From NCBI RefSeq assembly GCF_030272615.1, contig NC_081406.1:243967218-244023217 (forward strand): a stretch of 56,000 nucleotides of DNA, in the 5' to 3' direction. The notes below the pieces were generated by a model, which saw only the letters and a program-made list of their open reading frames with translations, was not told the origin of the DNA and made no database searches. Position numbers and translations under genes: made by a program. Below are positions 1-11,340 of this stretch, one piece after another. The number at the start of each line of letters is the position of its first letter. Position 1 is the stretch's first letter. The stretch comes from Cryptomeria japonica (taxonomy: Eukaryota > Streptophyta > Pinopsida > Cupressales > Cupressaceae).

Positions 1-1282
1 CTATCTTATGTTGATCTTCTGGTGCGATCTTTATTTGATTGTATCCTGAAAAGCCATCCATGAGTGAAAGCATGGCATGTCCTGCTATCAGGTCCACTAT
101 GATGTCGATATTTGGTAGGGGGAAGTCATCCTTAGGACATGCCTTATTCAGATCTCTGAAGTCAGTACAAATGCGGATGCCCCCTTTTGGTTTGCCGACA
201 GGCACAATATTGGAGATCCATTCTGCATAATCAATTGGTCTAATGAAACCAACATCTAGGAGTTTCTTGAGTTCTATTTTGACTAGTACTGCAATTTGAG
301 GATGCATTTTACGAAGCTTCTGCTTGACAGGTTTGGCTCCTTCTACTACGGTGAGGTGATGCATGACTAAATCAGGATCAAGCCCAGGCATGTTTGCATA
401 TGACCATGCAAAGTTGATTTGACGCTTTTGGAAGAACTCTATAAATTTAGGCTGTTCCTCTGGAGTGAGAAGAGATGCTAGATGTATGATATGAGGATTT
501 TCAGGAGTCCCCACATTGTATTCTTTGGTTTCCTCGATGAGAATCATTGATCGTTCCTGTTGTGCATTAGCAGGGAGAATGTCAAACCCTTCATCCTCAG
601 GCGCCTCAAAGAGGTTTTCACCATTGGATACGCTCTTTCTTTTTACTTTTGTCGGATCAAACAGTGCCACAGTGTGGTTTTCACTAGAAGATCCATGTTT
701 TATTGTTATATTTTTGTAGCTGAAAGGTTTGGCATCCGCCCCAAAGTATGCTGTGCTATTAAGTGCAATGGCGAATCCAACTTTGTGATCCCCGCTTGGT
801 AGGTTATCCCTTAATTCCAAAAAGTCAATGATGGCCTCATCATTTTGGAAGAAGTCAAGACATGGGGGATTTCGTTGGTTCCATTCGATGAGTTCATGGT
901 GAATAATGGGCATTACTTCATCGATTAGGTTAAGTGCGTTAGATGTATCAGTGAGGGTTAAGACGTTATGGTGAAGGTTGGTGATGGTACTCTCCCTGTC
1001 AGAATCAGGCATAGGATGAGACGTAGGGTCTGTGGAAGATGTTTCCAGTTTAGGAACCCAAGTGGTCTTTATCTGTGCTTCTCCATAAATAGGGATGTCT
1101 TTGCGTGGCGGAAGTGGTGATGTGTCTTCCTCATTTGAAGTATTAAGTTGCACAAAATCAAATTCCCATTCATGTGAGTCAGTCTCTGAATCACTTTCCA
1201 GCATCCGATTACTATACCATACTGGGATGTCCTTTGAGTTAAACACTGCAGGTGTGATTGGTTGATGTACCTTTGTAGTGAT
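1..1282 (-). pseudogene. Ty3 pol: linker and N-terminal reverse transcriptase (partial)
   Basis: The minus frame is open for about 427 codons from the stop at 1283-1285 to the window edge. The first ~290 codons are an acidic, low-complexity linker. The last ~130 codons are the fingers/palm start of a Ty3-type reverse transcriptase: residues read LLDVGFIRPIDYAEWISNIV, then VPVGKPKGGIRICTDFRDLN, then SLMDGFSGYNQIKIAPEDQH. The aspartate of SLMDGFSGYNQ is the first catalytic Asp of the RT palm. The YVDD-like box lies outside the window. The frame is clean here, but upstream parts of the same polyprotein are broken, so it is listed as part of a defective copy. The family assignment is firm; the linker has no recognised domain. 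Confidence 0.9.
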
Positions 1283-1951
1283 TTATGCTGTAGGAAGGTT
1301 GGTGGGGATTAAAGAATCTGGTATCGGGAGTATCGGTAGTGTTGACTCGGTGGCTTCTGCTGGTACTACTGGTGCCATGGATGTTGCTACGTGTTCCGAT
1401 ACAATTGCTGCTGCTAATGGTGCTGCTGATGGGATTACGGGTTCGTTTGGTGGGATGAGTGGCATTGGTGATGGTTGTGTTGGGATTCTGAGCCTCGGTG
1501 GGGCAGTTGTGATGGTGCTCGATGTTGCTTTGATAATGAAAGGTGTCCTCTTTGCAATAGGCTGACATAATGGTTTGTTGGGTTTTCCTTTGAATCTGAG
1601 TTTAGAAAAGATTTCTTTCTCAAAGCCTAGGCCTGTATTACCTTTGGGCTTTAATTATGGCAGCAGAGGTTCATGTCGTCCTTGTTTGCAATATCCCAAA
1701 GCACTCTGACCATCATACCCCATTCTTTGCATAATGAGGAGACCTTTGCCATACTGATCCGTAGGAAGCTTAACTTGCAGTATATCAATGGTGATGGGAT
1801 CTTTATAGATCCATTCCGCTAGGTCCTCATCTTGGGTTTCTTCCTCTTGACTCTTTCCAAGGATGAAAGGCATCAAAGCACATGCTGGCGTGATCAGTGG
1901 TTGTTGGAGTAACTGCTGTGGTTTACCATGTGTTCTAGGAGAAGTGGGCAT
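1283..1951 (-). pseudogene. Ty3 pol segment with G-patch domain
   Basis: The frame reads from 1951 to a TAA at 1655 and continues in the same frame to a TAA at 1283. Residues about 70-98 (1744-1658) match a G-patch: GLLIMQRMGYDGQSALG, then a QG..EP motif, and just past the stop a KPK...GLGF tail. G-patches are short glycine-rich RNA/protein-binding modules, known next to the protease in some retroelements and retroviruses. The segment lies between protease and RT, its usual place. Entry from the protease frame needs a frame change at about 1957, where the minus strand reads GGGGTGTAGG and a two-base TG duplication would explain the stop. After the G-patch the chain is Pro/Ser/Thr-rich with no recognised domain. 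Confidence 0.8.
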
Positions 1952-1956
1952 TTGTC

Positions 1957-2988
1957 CTACACCCCAGGACCTTCCTCTGCTATTTTCATTTTAAGCTTTT
2001 CTTGCTTTGGTATTGTGGTGTTTGAACTAGTAAGAGAGGCGAGACTTATATATGATGTGGAAGGAATGACTTCTCTATTATTAGGAATAGTAATCTCTAG
2101 TTGATGGCTGATATTATGGCAAAACACAAAGGGATTTGCATCGCCCAGGATTGTGATCTCTACACCGTTATGTGGGAACTTGATACATTGATGGTAGGTA
2201 GATGGAACAGCTTGCATGGCATGTATCCAAGGTCTTCCTAATAATAGATTGTATGGCAGAGGAAGGTCCAAAACTTGACAGATGATGTGCTTCACCACAG
2301 GGCCTACTCAGATTGGTAGTACCACAGCTCCTTTGGATGAATGCTCTGCATCGTCATAGGCTTTGATTGTGATCTTCTTATGAGGATCCACTGATTCTAC
2401 TACATATCCCAATGCTATGATCAACTGTAGTGTACAAATATTTAGGCTTGCTCCATTATCGATCAAGACTCGCTTGATCCTATGCTGATTAATAAATCCT
2501 TCGATGTGGAGTGAGGCATTATGAGGTTGCTGGAAAGAAGAGTTGTCACTTTCGGAAAAAGTGAGACAAGGTGATGACTTTAGACTTCCAACCATGGCTT
2601 GAAATTGGTCTGTATTCAGGTTCGCAGGGACTGACGCCTCTTGGAGTGCTTGATCCAAGATAGTTTTATGAGATGGCGATAGGCGCAAAATCTCTAAAAT
2701 GGATATAAGTGCAGGGGTTTTGTCTAATTGTTCCACAAGATTGTACTATTTTGGTATGGAGGTGGTGCCTTGTGAAGCTGCCTTTATGGTGACCTTGTCA
2801 CAAAGTGTAACAACATTGCAATTGGAGTTGGGATTTTTGAAGGTTATAGTTGCAACTTGTTCATTAGCATCATACAGATGATTTACAGTGTAATTATACG
2901 TAGCCTGTGTATAATCAGTGGTATCAGTGCCTCGCCTGGAAGTGGAAGGACCCCTTTGATCTTGTGATGGAAGTGGATTTTTGAACAT
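1957..2988 (-). pseudogene. Ty3 retropepsin-like protease region
   Basis: One minus frame covers 2988-1957, interrupted by TAG at 2746 and TGA at 2308. The protease signature is LIDNGASLNICTL, with D-N-G-A in place of the classical D-T/S-G-A active site, followed downstream by the flap/dimer-side motif LLLGRPWIHAMQAVPS. The spacing is right for a retroviral-type aspartic protease that would cleave the gag-pol polyprotein. The D-N-G-A variant also occurs in intact plant Ty3 copies, so it need not be a defect. The upstream third, after gag, is a spacer with no recognised domain. Both stops are one transition from CAG (Gln) and CGA (Arg). Confidence 0.82.
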
Positions 2989-3042
2989 CAGATGATCATT
3001 ATCGGTTGTTTTTGGGTCATGTCCTTCAATTTCAATTTCTCC

Positions 3043-4557
3043 TTAATCAATAAGATCCTGAATGAGATCTTTCAGTCGGTGACAATTACTTGTCTTATGC
3101 CCTCTCCCTTGATGGAATTCACAGTGTTCAGTATCTCTCCACCATGCCGGTTTGACCTGAGGCTCATAGTTTGATAGTTTAGGTAGAGTGACCAAATTTT
3201 GAGAAATGAGCTGTCGCAATACTGTTTCAATGGGTTCCCCTAAGGGAGTGTATGCGCGTTTCTGTTTTTGCTGACGAGGTCTTGGTTCATTGTGAGATGT
3301 GATGCGACCTTGATTGGAGGGAACATTTGTATTATTCTGAGGTGGAGGATTTTGTCCTGCAAACCGAACCACAGGTTGTGCATTTTGGATAGTCCGGGCA
3401 TCCACAACCCCATTGTTGACGATATTCTTGTTTTTATTCCAGAAGCTTGGTTTATCACTATTGAAGCGTGGGCGAGGACCATCCTTTGGTTCATTAAAGA
3501 TTTTGATGAGTCCTTTCTTGATAAGTGCCCATTCACATTTTAAACCCTTGGTGATCATATCATTAAAAGAGTCTGTGTCTTTGACATCCAGGTGAAATTC
3601 CATTTCTTCGTTTAAGTTGGAAATGAATATTTCCACTAGTTCTCGTTCACGTAACTGAAGAGAACGTCTGCTAGACATTTGGCGCCATCGTTGTAGGAAT
3701 ACTGAGAATAGTTCACCTGGTTTTTGTTTGGTGTTGCACAGATCAGCCATGGTAATGTCACGTTCAATGTTATGAGAGTAATGAGCAAGGAACTTCTGGA
3801 TGAGTTCCTCAAATGTTCTAATGCCACCTAATAGTCGGGAAAACCATGATGTGGTTGTTCCTCCCAAGCTTTGGGGAAAAAGGCACATTAGGTAGGTGTC
3901 TTCATATGCCACTTCAAGACAAGCGGAATGAAGTTCTTTGACATGATCATGGGGATCCCCCTTTCCTCTATATTTTTCAAATTTGGGTGTTTCGAATCCT
4001 CATGGAAAGGGTGGCATGTAAAGATTCCTATCAAAAGGATAGGGACAAATGTCATTGAGTGAGAATTGGTTAGTCTTAACACCACTATGAAGCTGTTGGG
4101 TGAGTTTCTTGACTTGTTGCTGCAACATCTCCATTTCATTTGGAGGAGGAGGTGGTGGGTTACCTCGAGGAATGTTATATCTGATGGGATCTCTACCTCT
4201 TTCCTCTTCATGGCGACTTTGTCTTTCTGATGCTTGTCTTAATTGGGCAAGATCAAAGTCAGAGGGGAGTTTTGCTCCTTCTTGAGCGAGTCTTAAGAAG
4301 TGAGCATCCGCATTGCTCCTGAGTATTTCGTCAAATAGTCTGTTAAAGAGAGGGTTATGCTGGGCCCTTTCTATTGTTGCAGGAGTAGGAGTACTTGGGT
4401 TTTCGTCATTCGCATTTCCTCCAAGTGCTTCTTGAAATTCATTGAGATTTTCATTCGCATTTCCTCCAAGTGCTTCTTGAAATTCATTGAGATTTTCCTC
4501 TTCTTCTTCTTCCATTTCTATTTCTCGTTGCCTTGCCTGTGATCGGGTTTGAGCCAT
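3043..4557 (-). pseudogene. Ty3 gag polyprotein
   Basis: The start is the ATG at 4557, preceded by the leader. The frame runs 185 codons to a TGA at 4000-4002, then stays open to a TAA at 3043. The N-terminus is acidic and coiled-coil-like, with a duplicated 15-residue block (see 4408-4497). The middle matches the retrotransposon gag capsid family (PF03732 type), with QSLGGTTTSWFSRLLGG and FLAHYSHN around residues 230-270. The C-terminus has a zinc-knuckle variant, CEFHQGRGHKTSNC, that is C-x2-H-x4-H-x4-C instead of CCHC, followed by an LKDLIQDLI helix. Gag would package the element RNA in cytoplasmic particles. The stop at 4000 probably replaces an Arg CGA, and the one at 3043 a Gln CAA. Confidence 0.88.
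4408..4497 (-). repeat. 45-bp tandem duplication inside gag
   Basis: Two adjacent, nearly identical 45-bp units encode the block ENLNEFQEALGGNAN twice. The length is a multiple of three, so the gag frame is kept. Replication slippage is the simplest cause. Confidence 0.9.
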
Positions 4558-7231
4558 TTTGCTTTATGAGTCTTTGTTGAAGTTGAGTGAAAATGATGAT
4601 GAGTTTTTTGATGAAATGAGAGATTGATGGTTGGTGAATTCGTGTTGGATGTAGATCTCTAGCACTTTTAAGGTGGATGTAACTGAAATTCCTTCTTTGA
4701 ATTGCTTGCTTGTTTGATAAGTTTTGATGTGATAAGGTGTAGAGAAATCTGAGATGTGTTACAAATTTAACTACCTAGTAATGAGAGGATTCACTAATGA
4801 ACTAGTTTTAACCTGCATAGATGTGTCTCTTAGGATGAGCTTATCCTAGATGTAGAAACAATCTAAAAAGTGATGTGATGTGTTTGATTCAAGCAATATC
4901 TAAAAAGAGAACTTGGGACAAGAACCTCTTAATGTTTTGAGAGTTGGAACGGATTGATGAGGATGAAGTGATGATGTATGAGTAAGATAATGGATGAAAT
5001 GCTTTCAACTTTCAATAAAAACTTTGTGTTACAAATGGGACAAATTCTACCTCTTCTCTTTCAGGTGTTGGTGGTATTTCTCGAGCTATGTTGTATGTGA
5101 TACAGACATTTGGGAAGAAGTTGGGATTAATCTTACCTCCTTTGTTTTTGTGATAACTCAGAGCTCTATATTGCATAAAAGCTCTGCGGTTCAATGATTC
5201 TGAATCAAATTCGTTTGTTTTGCCTTGAAGGTAGAGACGCATGTGATGCAAAAAGACTCTATGTGTGAGAAGAAGATTTGTCTATTTATATAGAATAACT
5301 TCCTCCTTTTGATCAAAGCCTTTGAGCTTAATGGTCTTCTTTTCAAGTTGATATTCTGATGACGCTTCTTCTTTCGCAAGATGTGAAGAATGGTCATAAA
5401 GTTTTGATACTTTGTTGTTTGCACTTTGTTTTTGATGTGTTTGGTTGGATGAATACTTTGTTTTTGGAAGTGATTTTTTGATTTTTCTTTTGACAAGAAA
5501 ACAAAGCAAGCACACAAACACAAGAATGTTGCCTAAAAGGCACAAATGAGTATGGGTCTAGATCAACCCATTCCTTGGACTTGTATATGACTCTTCCTTT
5601 AGATGTATTTTAAGGTGTATTTCCAAAGCCTGAAGTCGGCTCAATTTGCACTTGGTCTTTAAAATGAACACACTTCAAACACTTTTTATCCCTAAGGTCA
5701 AATGGCCAGTTGTGATATATTTAGCCCACATCTTGATATTTCTTTGACTTTGGTACTACATACCTTATGAATCCCGCCGTGGCAGGTAAGGATGTGATAT
5801 ACTAAGTCTTGCACGAGCATAACAAATAGATGATCCCTATGATGGGGGAGTCACCACTTTTATCAAGCCACAAATGACTTTTCAAAAAGCTATGTTTCTA
5901 CTCAAGGAAATATGTATGGTGAGTATCTTGGGAGAAAAACCATCTATGCTCTTGTACTAAATTATATCGCAAATATCCTCAATCAATAGAATGGGTGGGC
6001 TACTACTTAAAGGTGTTTAGTCATGTTTGATGTTTTTGGACATAAGTTCATTCTGCAGTGACTCACTTAAGAGCCTTGTAACTGGTGGTGGGGCCCATTT
6101 GTCCTTTCGGCCAGTTACATTGTAAGAAGAGCTATACCCAAGGCTACAGTTTTCGCTCACACCTGATTTCTATAGCGGCTCAAAGGATTTACCGCGCGAG
6201 GTCGTTCCCAAGAGTGATGTGTCTCTTGGTAGGCCTCTCTTAAAAAGATAAAATTTGAGTGTTACTAACAGTTTTCTCTTGCACCTAGGACCACGAGAGC
6301 CAAGGGAGAGGATAGTGTGTGTTAGAAGTGGGACCACTCGACTGACTTTTTGCACAAGTGTGCCAAGCCGAAAAACACTTGTTCTTTTTAACCCATCATC
6401 ACAATGCGATCTAACTATTTGGAGATGTTGCTCCAACAGCCATGGTGTTCTTTTTAACTTCAAAAGCAATGTGTTTTGTAATCTAAAAATTGGAAGTCTT
6501 GGTCAACTGAATTGAAAACACGTTTGCTTGAAGTAAAATTACTTGCAAAAATGAAAACAAGTGGATTGTGTATTTTATGTGCACTAAAATTTGAAGTGTG
6601 GATTTGTAAATTCTTTAGTTTGATGCGAGGAAATCAAATTTTTTTGTTGATTTTAAGCACCAAAATGAAGATGAGTCCTAACTTGCAATTGAAGTAAATG
6701 TTTGTTTTTGTTCAGTTTTAAAGCACCAAAAGGATGAGTGATCCTAACTAGAAAGCAATGAAATTTTTTCGTTCAAGTTTTAATGCACCAAAACAAAATT
6801 TGTGATTTTTAATGGTGAGTTTTAAACCTGCACAAACAACAAATTGTTAGTAAAATCTATGTCCAAGGGGGGGCTTCCACAAGCCTAAAATTTCCACTTT
6901 TTCAGGTACAAGGTGATTTTTACGACATTCTGTTACAATAGCGCTAGTCTGTGTTTGAACATAGGCGCTATTTAACACAAAAGCACTGAAAGAAGGGGAG
7001 GCAAAAGCGCTGAAAAATGGTTAATAGCGCCAAAACAACGTCCAAAGCGCCAAAACAGTTCCAAAAGCGTTGAAATTGAGACAATAGCGCTATTGTAAGA
7101 ACAATAGCGCTAAAATCATAAGTATCGGTAGTGCTAGAACGTGTTCAATAGCGCCAAAGCGCAACTTGTGTGACACTTTCAACATTCAGACATGTTAGTT
7201 TGCTAAAAAGATGATATTTTTGGTGTTTCGA
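4558..7231 (-). other. Long 5' leader of element A
   Basis: About 2.67 kb separates the primer-binding site from the gag ATG. I see no convincing coding sequence: only short frames rich in Lys/Phe/Leu, as expected by chance in AT-rich DNA. The part next to the primer-binding site holds the AGCGC word cluster described separately. The region could be a genuine long leader or could contain an old insertion that I cannot delimit. Confidence 0.6.
6936..7163. repeat. AGCGC word cluster in the leader of element A
   Basis: About ten copies of AGCGC (mostly AATAGCGCTA, AAAGCGCCAAAA or AAAAGCGCTGAA), plus variants such as AAGCACTG and TAGTGCTAG, occur in 230 bp. The spacing is irregular, about 15-25 bp. 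Several are palindromic (AGCGCT) or near-palindromic. The CpG content is out of keeping with the AT-rich surroundings. The array lies just downstream of the primer-binding site in element orientation. Confidence 0.8.
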
Positions 7232-7249
7232 TTCACGTCGGGTTCACCA
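7232..7249 (-). promoter_or_regulatory. Primer-binding site of element A
   Basis: The minus strand reads TGGTGAACCCGACGTGAA, and its complement on the plus strand has the form of a tRNA 3' end: T-loop TTCGATT, T-stem, acceptor strand and CCA. It lies two bases from the LTR boundary, as expected for a minus-strand primer site. I cannot name the tRNA with certainty. Confidence 0.7.
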
Positions 7250-7712
7250 AATGATGCCCTGCTAAATGGACAAGATTAGTTAATGATAAACAACACACAA
7301 GACAAGAAACCGTTAGTGTTAGTCAATCAAAAACTAATCTAAACAGGCATATCAAGAGAGACACTAAAAACATGAAAGTATATTTAACTAAAGAAGCAAA
7401 TATGATGAGGCATCTCCAAATACCTCCTAACATGCTCTTAGCTCCTTCTCCCTTGTTCCTCTCCTTTCCAAGTTCCAAAATAGTGTAGCTCTCAACAGCT
7501 TTTTGCACTATGGATGCTTATGGAGGATTGAGATTGTAGTATTGTGCTCCAAATGTGAAATGAAAAGCTAATACTATGCTATTGATACTAAAAATGATTT
7601 ATTTTATCCAAAATGACAAGATATTAGTTGATTGTGCTAAAATGCTCTCTTAAAATGCCTATAGGTTAAATGCATACAAGTTTTCAGGATTTGGATTATG
7701 AAGAAATGGGCT

Positions 7713-7721
7713 CTATTTATA
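7713..7721 (-). promoter_or_regulatory. TATA box of the 5' LTR of element A
   Basis: The minus strand reads TATAAATAG, a canonical plant TATA box. It points towards the primer-binding site and gag, so transcription would start roughly 30 bp further on, near 7680, placing the U3/R boundary there. Confidence 0.75.
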
Positions 7722-7924
7722 GGAAAAATGGAGCAATGGATGGTTGAGATTGAGCAATCTCAACAAGGGTCAGGATTGAATGATTTCAAATCCATGTGAG
7801 GGCTTTCAACCCAATCCCAGGATGACAAGTGTCAATGTGAGATAGGTTGAGAGGAGAGGGAATAAGCATTAAATGCTTGATATGACCTTGAGAGTTAAAG
7901 TCAAGGTTGGTTGAATGAATAAAC

Positions 7925-8605
7925 TCTTTATTCAAAGAATAAAGCTTTTATCCAATGGATAAACTCTTGTGCAAATGTGAAATGGATGAATATGGTCAAA
8001 ACAATAAATGTTTGGGGAGACAAGTTTGAAATAACCATAAATGGTTATGTAAGAGCCATAAATGGTCATGTAAGAGCCATTAGTGGTCTTGGAAGACTTT
8101 GGGGGTTAATTTGTTGAACACACAAAGCATTAAATGCTTTTCAAAGACTTTGGAGTCTTTGAGAAGTGACTCCATTTTGCTTAGGAATGTGACAATAATT
8201 AGGGGACGGATTAGGCTAATTAGGAAGGGGTTAGAAGAATCTAGAAAGGGATTAGATTTTGCAAGTGGATTTGGTGGGTGAGGGAAAATAGGATTTTATT
8301 GAAATAAAAATTCATTTTTTTCAATAAATGTGTGCAAGTTGCATTTGTAGGAAAATGCAAGTGGGGGGGTTTTAAAATGATTTAAATAAATGTTAGTTTA
8401 TTTAAAAGAGGAAAAGGGGGATTAAATAAATTGATTTTATTTATTTAATTGAATGGAATTTGATTTAATGAATTAATTAAAATAAATTGAATAATTTATT
8501 TAATTAATAGGAGAATGTTTGGAGATAAATTAATTAAATATTTATTTAATTAACTGATGGCTAGTGGATTTTTAATCAAATAAATAGCTAATATTTATTT
8601 AATTA
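7925..8605. repeat. Series of short hairpins in U3 of element A
   Basis: The U3 contains consecutive, separate inverted repeats. Examples are CTTTATTC/GAATAAAG near 7929, ATAACCAT/ATGGTTAT near 8035, TTTATTGAAA/TTTCAATAAA near 8293-8329, TTTAAATAAA/TTTATTTAAA at 8381-8406, and four more built on ATTAAATAAA/TTTATTTAAT between 8421 and 8604. Loops are 2-15 bases. The same architecture recurs in the LTR of element F. Confidence 0.8.
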
Positions 8606-8630
8606 AGCTGGACAGATTTGTGTGACTACA

Positions 8631-9659
8631 CTATACTATTGTATTTCAAACAGAGGATAGAGAATCTCATTTTAAACATGATTCTTCTTTTATTCTACTT
8701 TACTCATAAATAATTTTTTTTAAATTATATGCCCTTTGCTTTGCCTCACTTTGCTAATGGTACAGTTTATAAATGTTGACTTCTTATGATCCATGCTTCT
8801 TCTAAATTTAATAACATTGCAATACTATCTGCATTCTCGATTTTGTACCAATTGTGTTTGTTGTCCGCAACTCATACTTCACACTCAGCTTCTCTGCTAT
8901 CTTCGATGCTATGTCTCTTTCACTACTTCCAACACTCACACACATACATACTCCATGCCCTTCCCTGGCATACCTATCACATGCTTATATATATCAGAGG
9001 ACTCATACACTGGGATATGTGTCAGCCTAGCTCAACATATTATCCAATAAACCCTTGAACATAAATGTGATAACCAAGTCGGCCTCCACAAGATCTTTTC
9101 ATGGTTCATTTTTCTTAATTCATTTACCGATGCATATACCTTAATTATTGGAATGGGACAGGGTCATCCAGACCCATAGATACTAACCCATTATCACAAA
9201 ACTTAAGCATAACATCTCCAAACTCTAAAATACAGATTCCACATATACTAAGGATACCAAACCAAAAGACATGAAGAGATACACCTGACATAACCAAAAT
9301 AGCTGATATCGGGACACGTAGCTGATACTGGGACCAATGTAAACACAACCCAAAATTCTAGAGATATGGATCTTTTGAAAATCACTCTATTAGATCAACT
9401 CCATCTTACTGCATCACATCTCATAACAATACCAAAATGTGCATCACTTCCTCATAGTAAAAATTGCGCATACTGGCTGCATACAACATCGAAACCAAAT
9501 GGGATAAAAGGATTGAAAATAATGAACTGCATATACCATCCAAACCATTCGAACCAGATAACTGGTTTGACATCAATGACAACAATATTCACACGAGTCT
9601 AATAAATTTAAATATCCCATATATTTTTTAATCCTCAAATTCATCACTCCTTTTAATGA
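8631..9659. other. No recognisable gene
   Basis: This is AT-rich sequence between the LTR of element A and the Copia relic. The small open frames lack codon bias or known motifs. Part of it may belong to the Copia LTR at 9848, whose left end I cannot place. Confidence 0.5.
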
Positions 9660-9859
9660 GAAATTAAAATAAATCAGATGTTGAATTAGGTACAAGATAA
9701 TGGGTATAAAAGTGAGATAGATAAATGTATTTTTGATGATTCATATGATGATAAAAGAGAGAATTTATAAAGAGGATTTGTGTAGTTGTGATAACAGGAG
9801 CAATTCTAATAACTACATTAATCGTCCACAATATAATATATGCCAACATTCCCCCCCTT
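9660..9859 (-). mobile_element. 3' LTR start and polypurine tract of a Copia relic
   Basis: On the minus strand, TAAGGGGGGGAA (9860-9849) is directly followed by TGTTGGCATATATTATATTG (from 9848). That is a polypurine tract joined to an LTR beginning TGTTGG. The LTR left end is not determined; 9660 is a minimum extent. Confidence 0.6.
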
Positions 9860-10389
9860 ATTACATTAATCCAGAAACTTGCCTTAGGGACCCCCCTTAA
9901 GGCTTACACGACAAAACTTGCTAATTAAATTATATGAATACATATTTGCTAGAAGATCTTCTCTTGAAGAGGCAAATTCTGAACCAAGTGGAGCTCCATC
10001 AAGTTGTCTCTTGACCTTCGGAAAGGTGTAGCTTCAAGATGTGTTCTGAAGCTCTCTGTCCTGAACTCTCGAATCACAGTCTTGAATTATTTAAGAATGA
10101 TCCCTCTAAGAGATACAACAAATCTCTATCATTGTCTAATGATTGTGAAAGGGTAGAATTCTCGATCATATACTCTAAATCTCACTCGACAACAATCCAT
10201 ATTGAGCTCAACACAAAATCTTAAGCCTGTCTCCAAAATATAACCTTCACAACACATGTATTCTTCCAATCTATCAACATCAAAAGGAAAACTAAAAGTA
10301 ATAAATACCAAAACCAAAAACACTTTTAAAGAAGAAAACCATCTCAAAGCTAGAAGCTAACTTGAAATGATGAAAATCCTCCATCCTCC

Positions 10390-11340
10390 GGTGCCACTAG
10401 CCTCCAAGATTTTAAAATTTTATAGTATTAATGCACCATTGGCACCTGCGAATGCATAGTTGACACCATGAGAAGAAGCATTAATAATACATTCATCATT
10501 TGTGGAATCGTCATTTTCAATGCAAGCAACATTTCCTTCATCTGATTCTTCTTTTACTTTTCCCTTAAGCACATCACTAGCTTGAGTTCTACAATCCCAA
10601 GCTGTGTGACCCCTTTTCTTACAATAAAAACACTTAATTTTCTTTGATATTCTATAATGACTTCTTGGGTAAAGTGTTTTTTTTCCCGAGAATCTGATAT
10701 TTTGTAGTTGCTTCTTGAATATAGTGCTTTCTCTTGAGGATCATCTTCTAATTCTTTTTTTGTTCTTTTTATCTTATGCTAGAAGAGCTGAAATCATACC
10801 TTCTAGAGTCTGTGAAGGTATTTGACTAAGCGTGAAAACAACATTGTTGTATTTTTAAGATAAGCTATTTAACAATATGACCTTTGCATCATCATCATCA
10901 TCTACTAGAGTCTTAACCTCTGCAAGCTATCTAATGAGAGGTCTCAAATTACTTACATGGTTTGACATTGTGATCCCATCTTCCATCTTGAACCTAAACA
11001 ACTAAAGTTTGAGAGAGAACTTTGCATTGGCTACTTTGTCTCAAAAAAACTTATTCAAATTATCTTAGATTTCATTTGATGATCTATCTAAATCTATGTG
11101 ATGCAATTCATTGTCAGAATGAACAAGACCAATAATAGCCTTCGCTTTATCATCTCTGTTATTCTAGTCTAATGGCATCTGTAGGTGGCTTCTCCTTTCC
11201 ACTTACCATACCCCATAAATTCTTATTCATAATGCATTTGAATTTTCATTCTCCAAATGTAAAAATTAAAGCCCGAATACTTGTCTAATAGAATTTCCAT
11301 TCTAACAAATTAATATCAACATTATCAAATTCAACACCTA
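10390..11340 (-). pseudogene. Copia gag relic with zinc knuckle
   Basis: Read on the minus strand, the region gives broken stretches typical of Copia gag (UBN2 type). There is a WKFKMHYE-like block near 11240, a D-D-D-D-A-K-V-I-L-L-N-S-L block near 10880, and a zinc knuckle CFYCKKRGHTAWDC (C-x2-C-x4-H-x4-C) near 10632-10590. Many stops interrupt it and no frame survives. Gag lies next to the 3' LTR start at 9848, so the pol region is missing: either a deletion or a non-autonomous derivative. The 3' part, 9860-10390, has no recognised content. Confidence 0.7.

Larger units (their letters stand above)
1..8630 (-). mobile_element. Ty3/gypsy retrotransposon A, 5' half
   Basis: In minus-strand order this element has a 5' LTR (8630-7252), a primer-binding site, a long leader, gag, an aspartic protease, a G-patch segment and the first part of reverse transcriptase, which runs off the window at position 1. 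The order gag-protease-RT and the RT sequence identify Ty3/gypsy. The remaining RT, RNase H, integrase and 3' LTR should lie to the left. The gag and protease frames carry several stops and one frame change, so this copy is not autonomous. The right-hand flank after the LTR starts at 8631; a target-site duplication cannot be checked because the other end is outside. Confidence 0.9.
7252..8630 (-). mobile_element. 5' LTR of element A
   Basis: The boundaries are inferred. On the minus strand the LTR begins TGTAGTCACACAAATC at 8630 and ends GGGCATCA at 7252, two bases before the primer-binding site. TG...CA ends, a plant TATA box in the correct strand and a U3 made of AT-rich palindromes support it. 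Its partner LTR is outside the window, so the right boundary is the less certain one. Length is about 1379 bp. Confidence 0.7.

Noticed and set aside
1239-1568. Open frames on both strands over 1239-1623
   Set aside because: Shadows of the Pro/Ser/Thr-rich pol linker in other frames.
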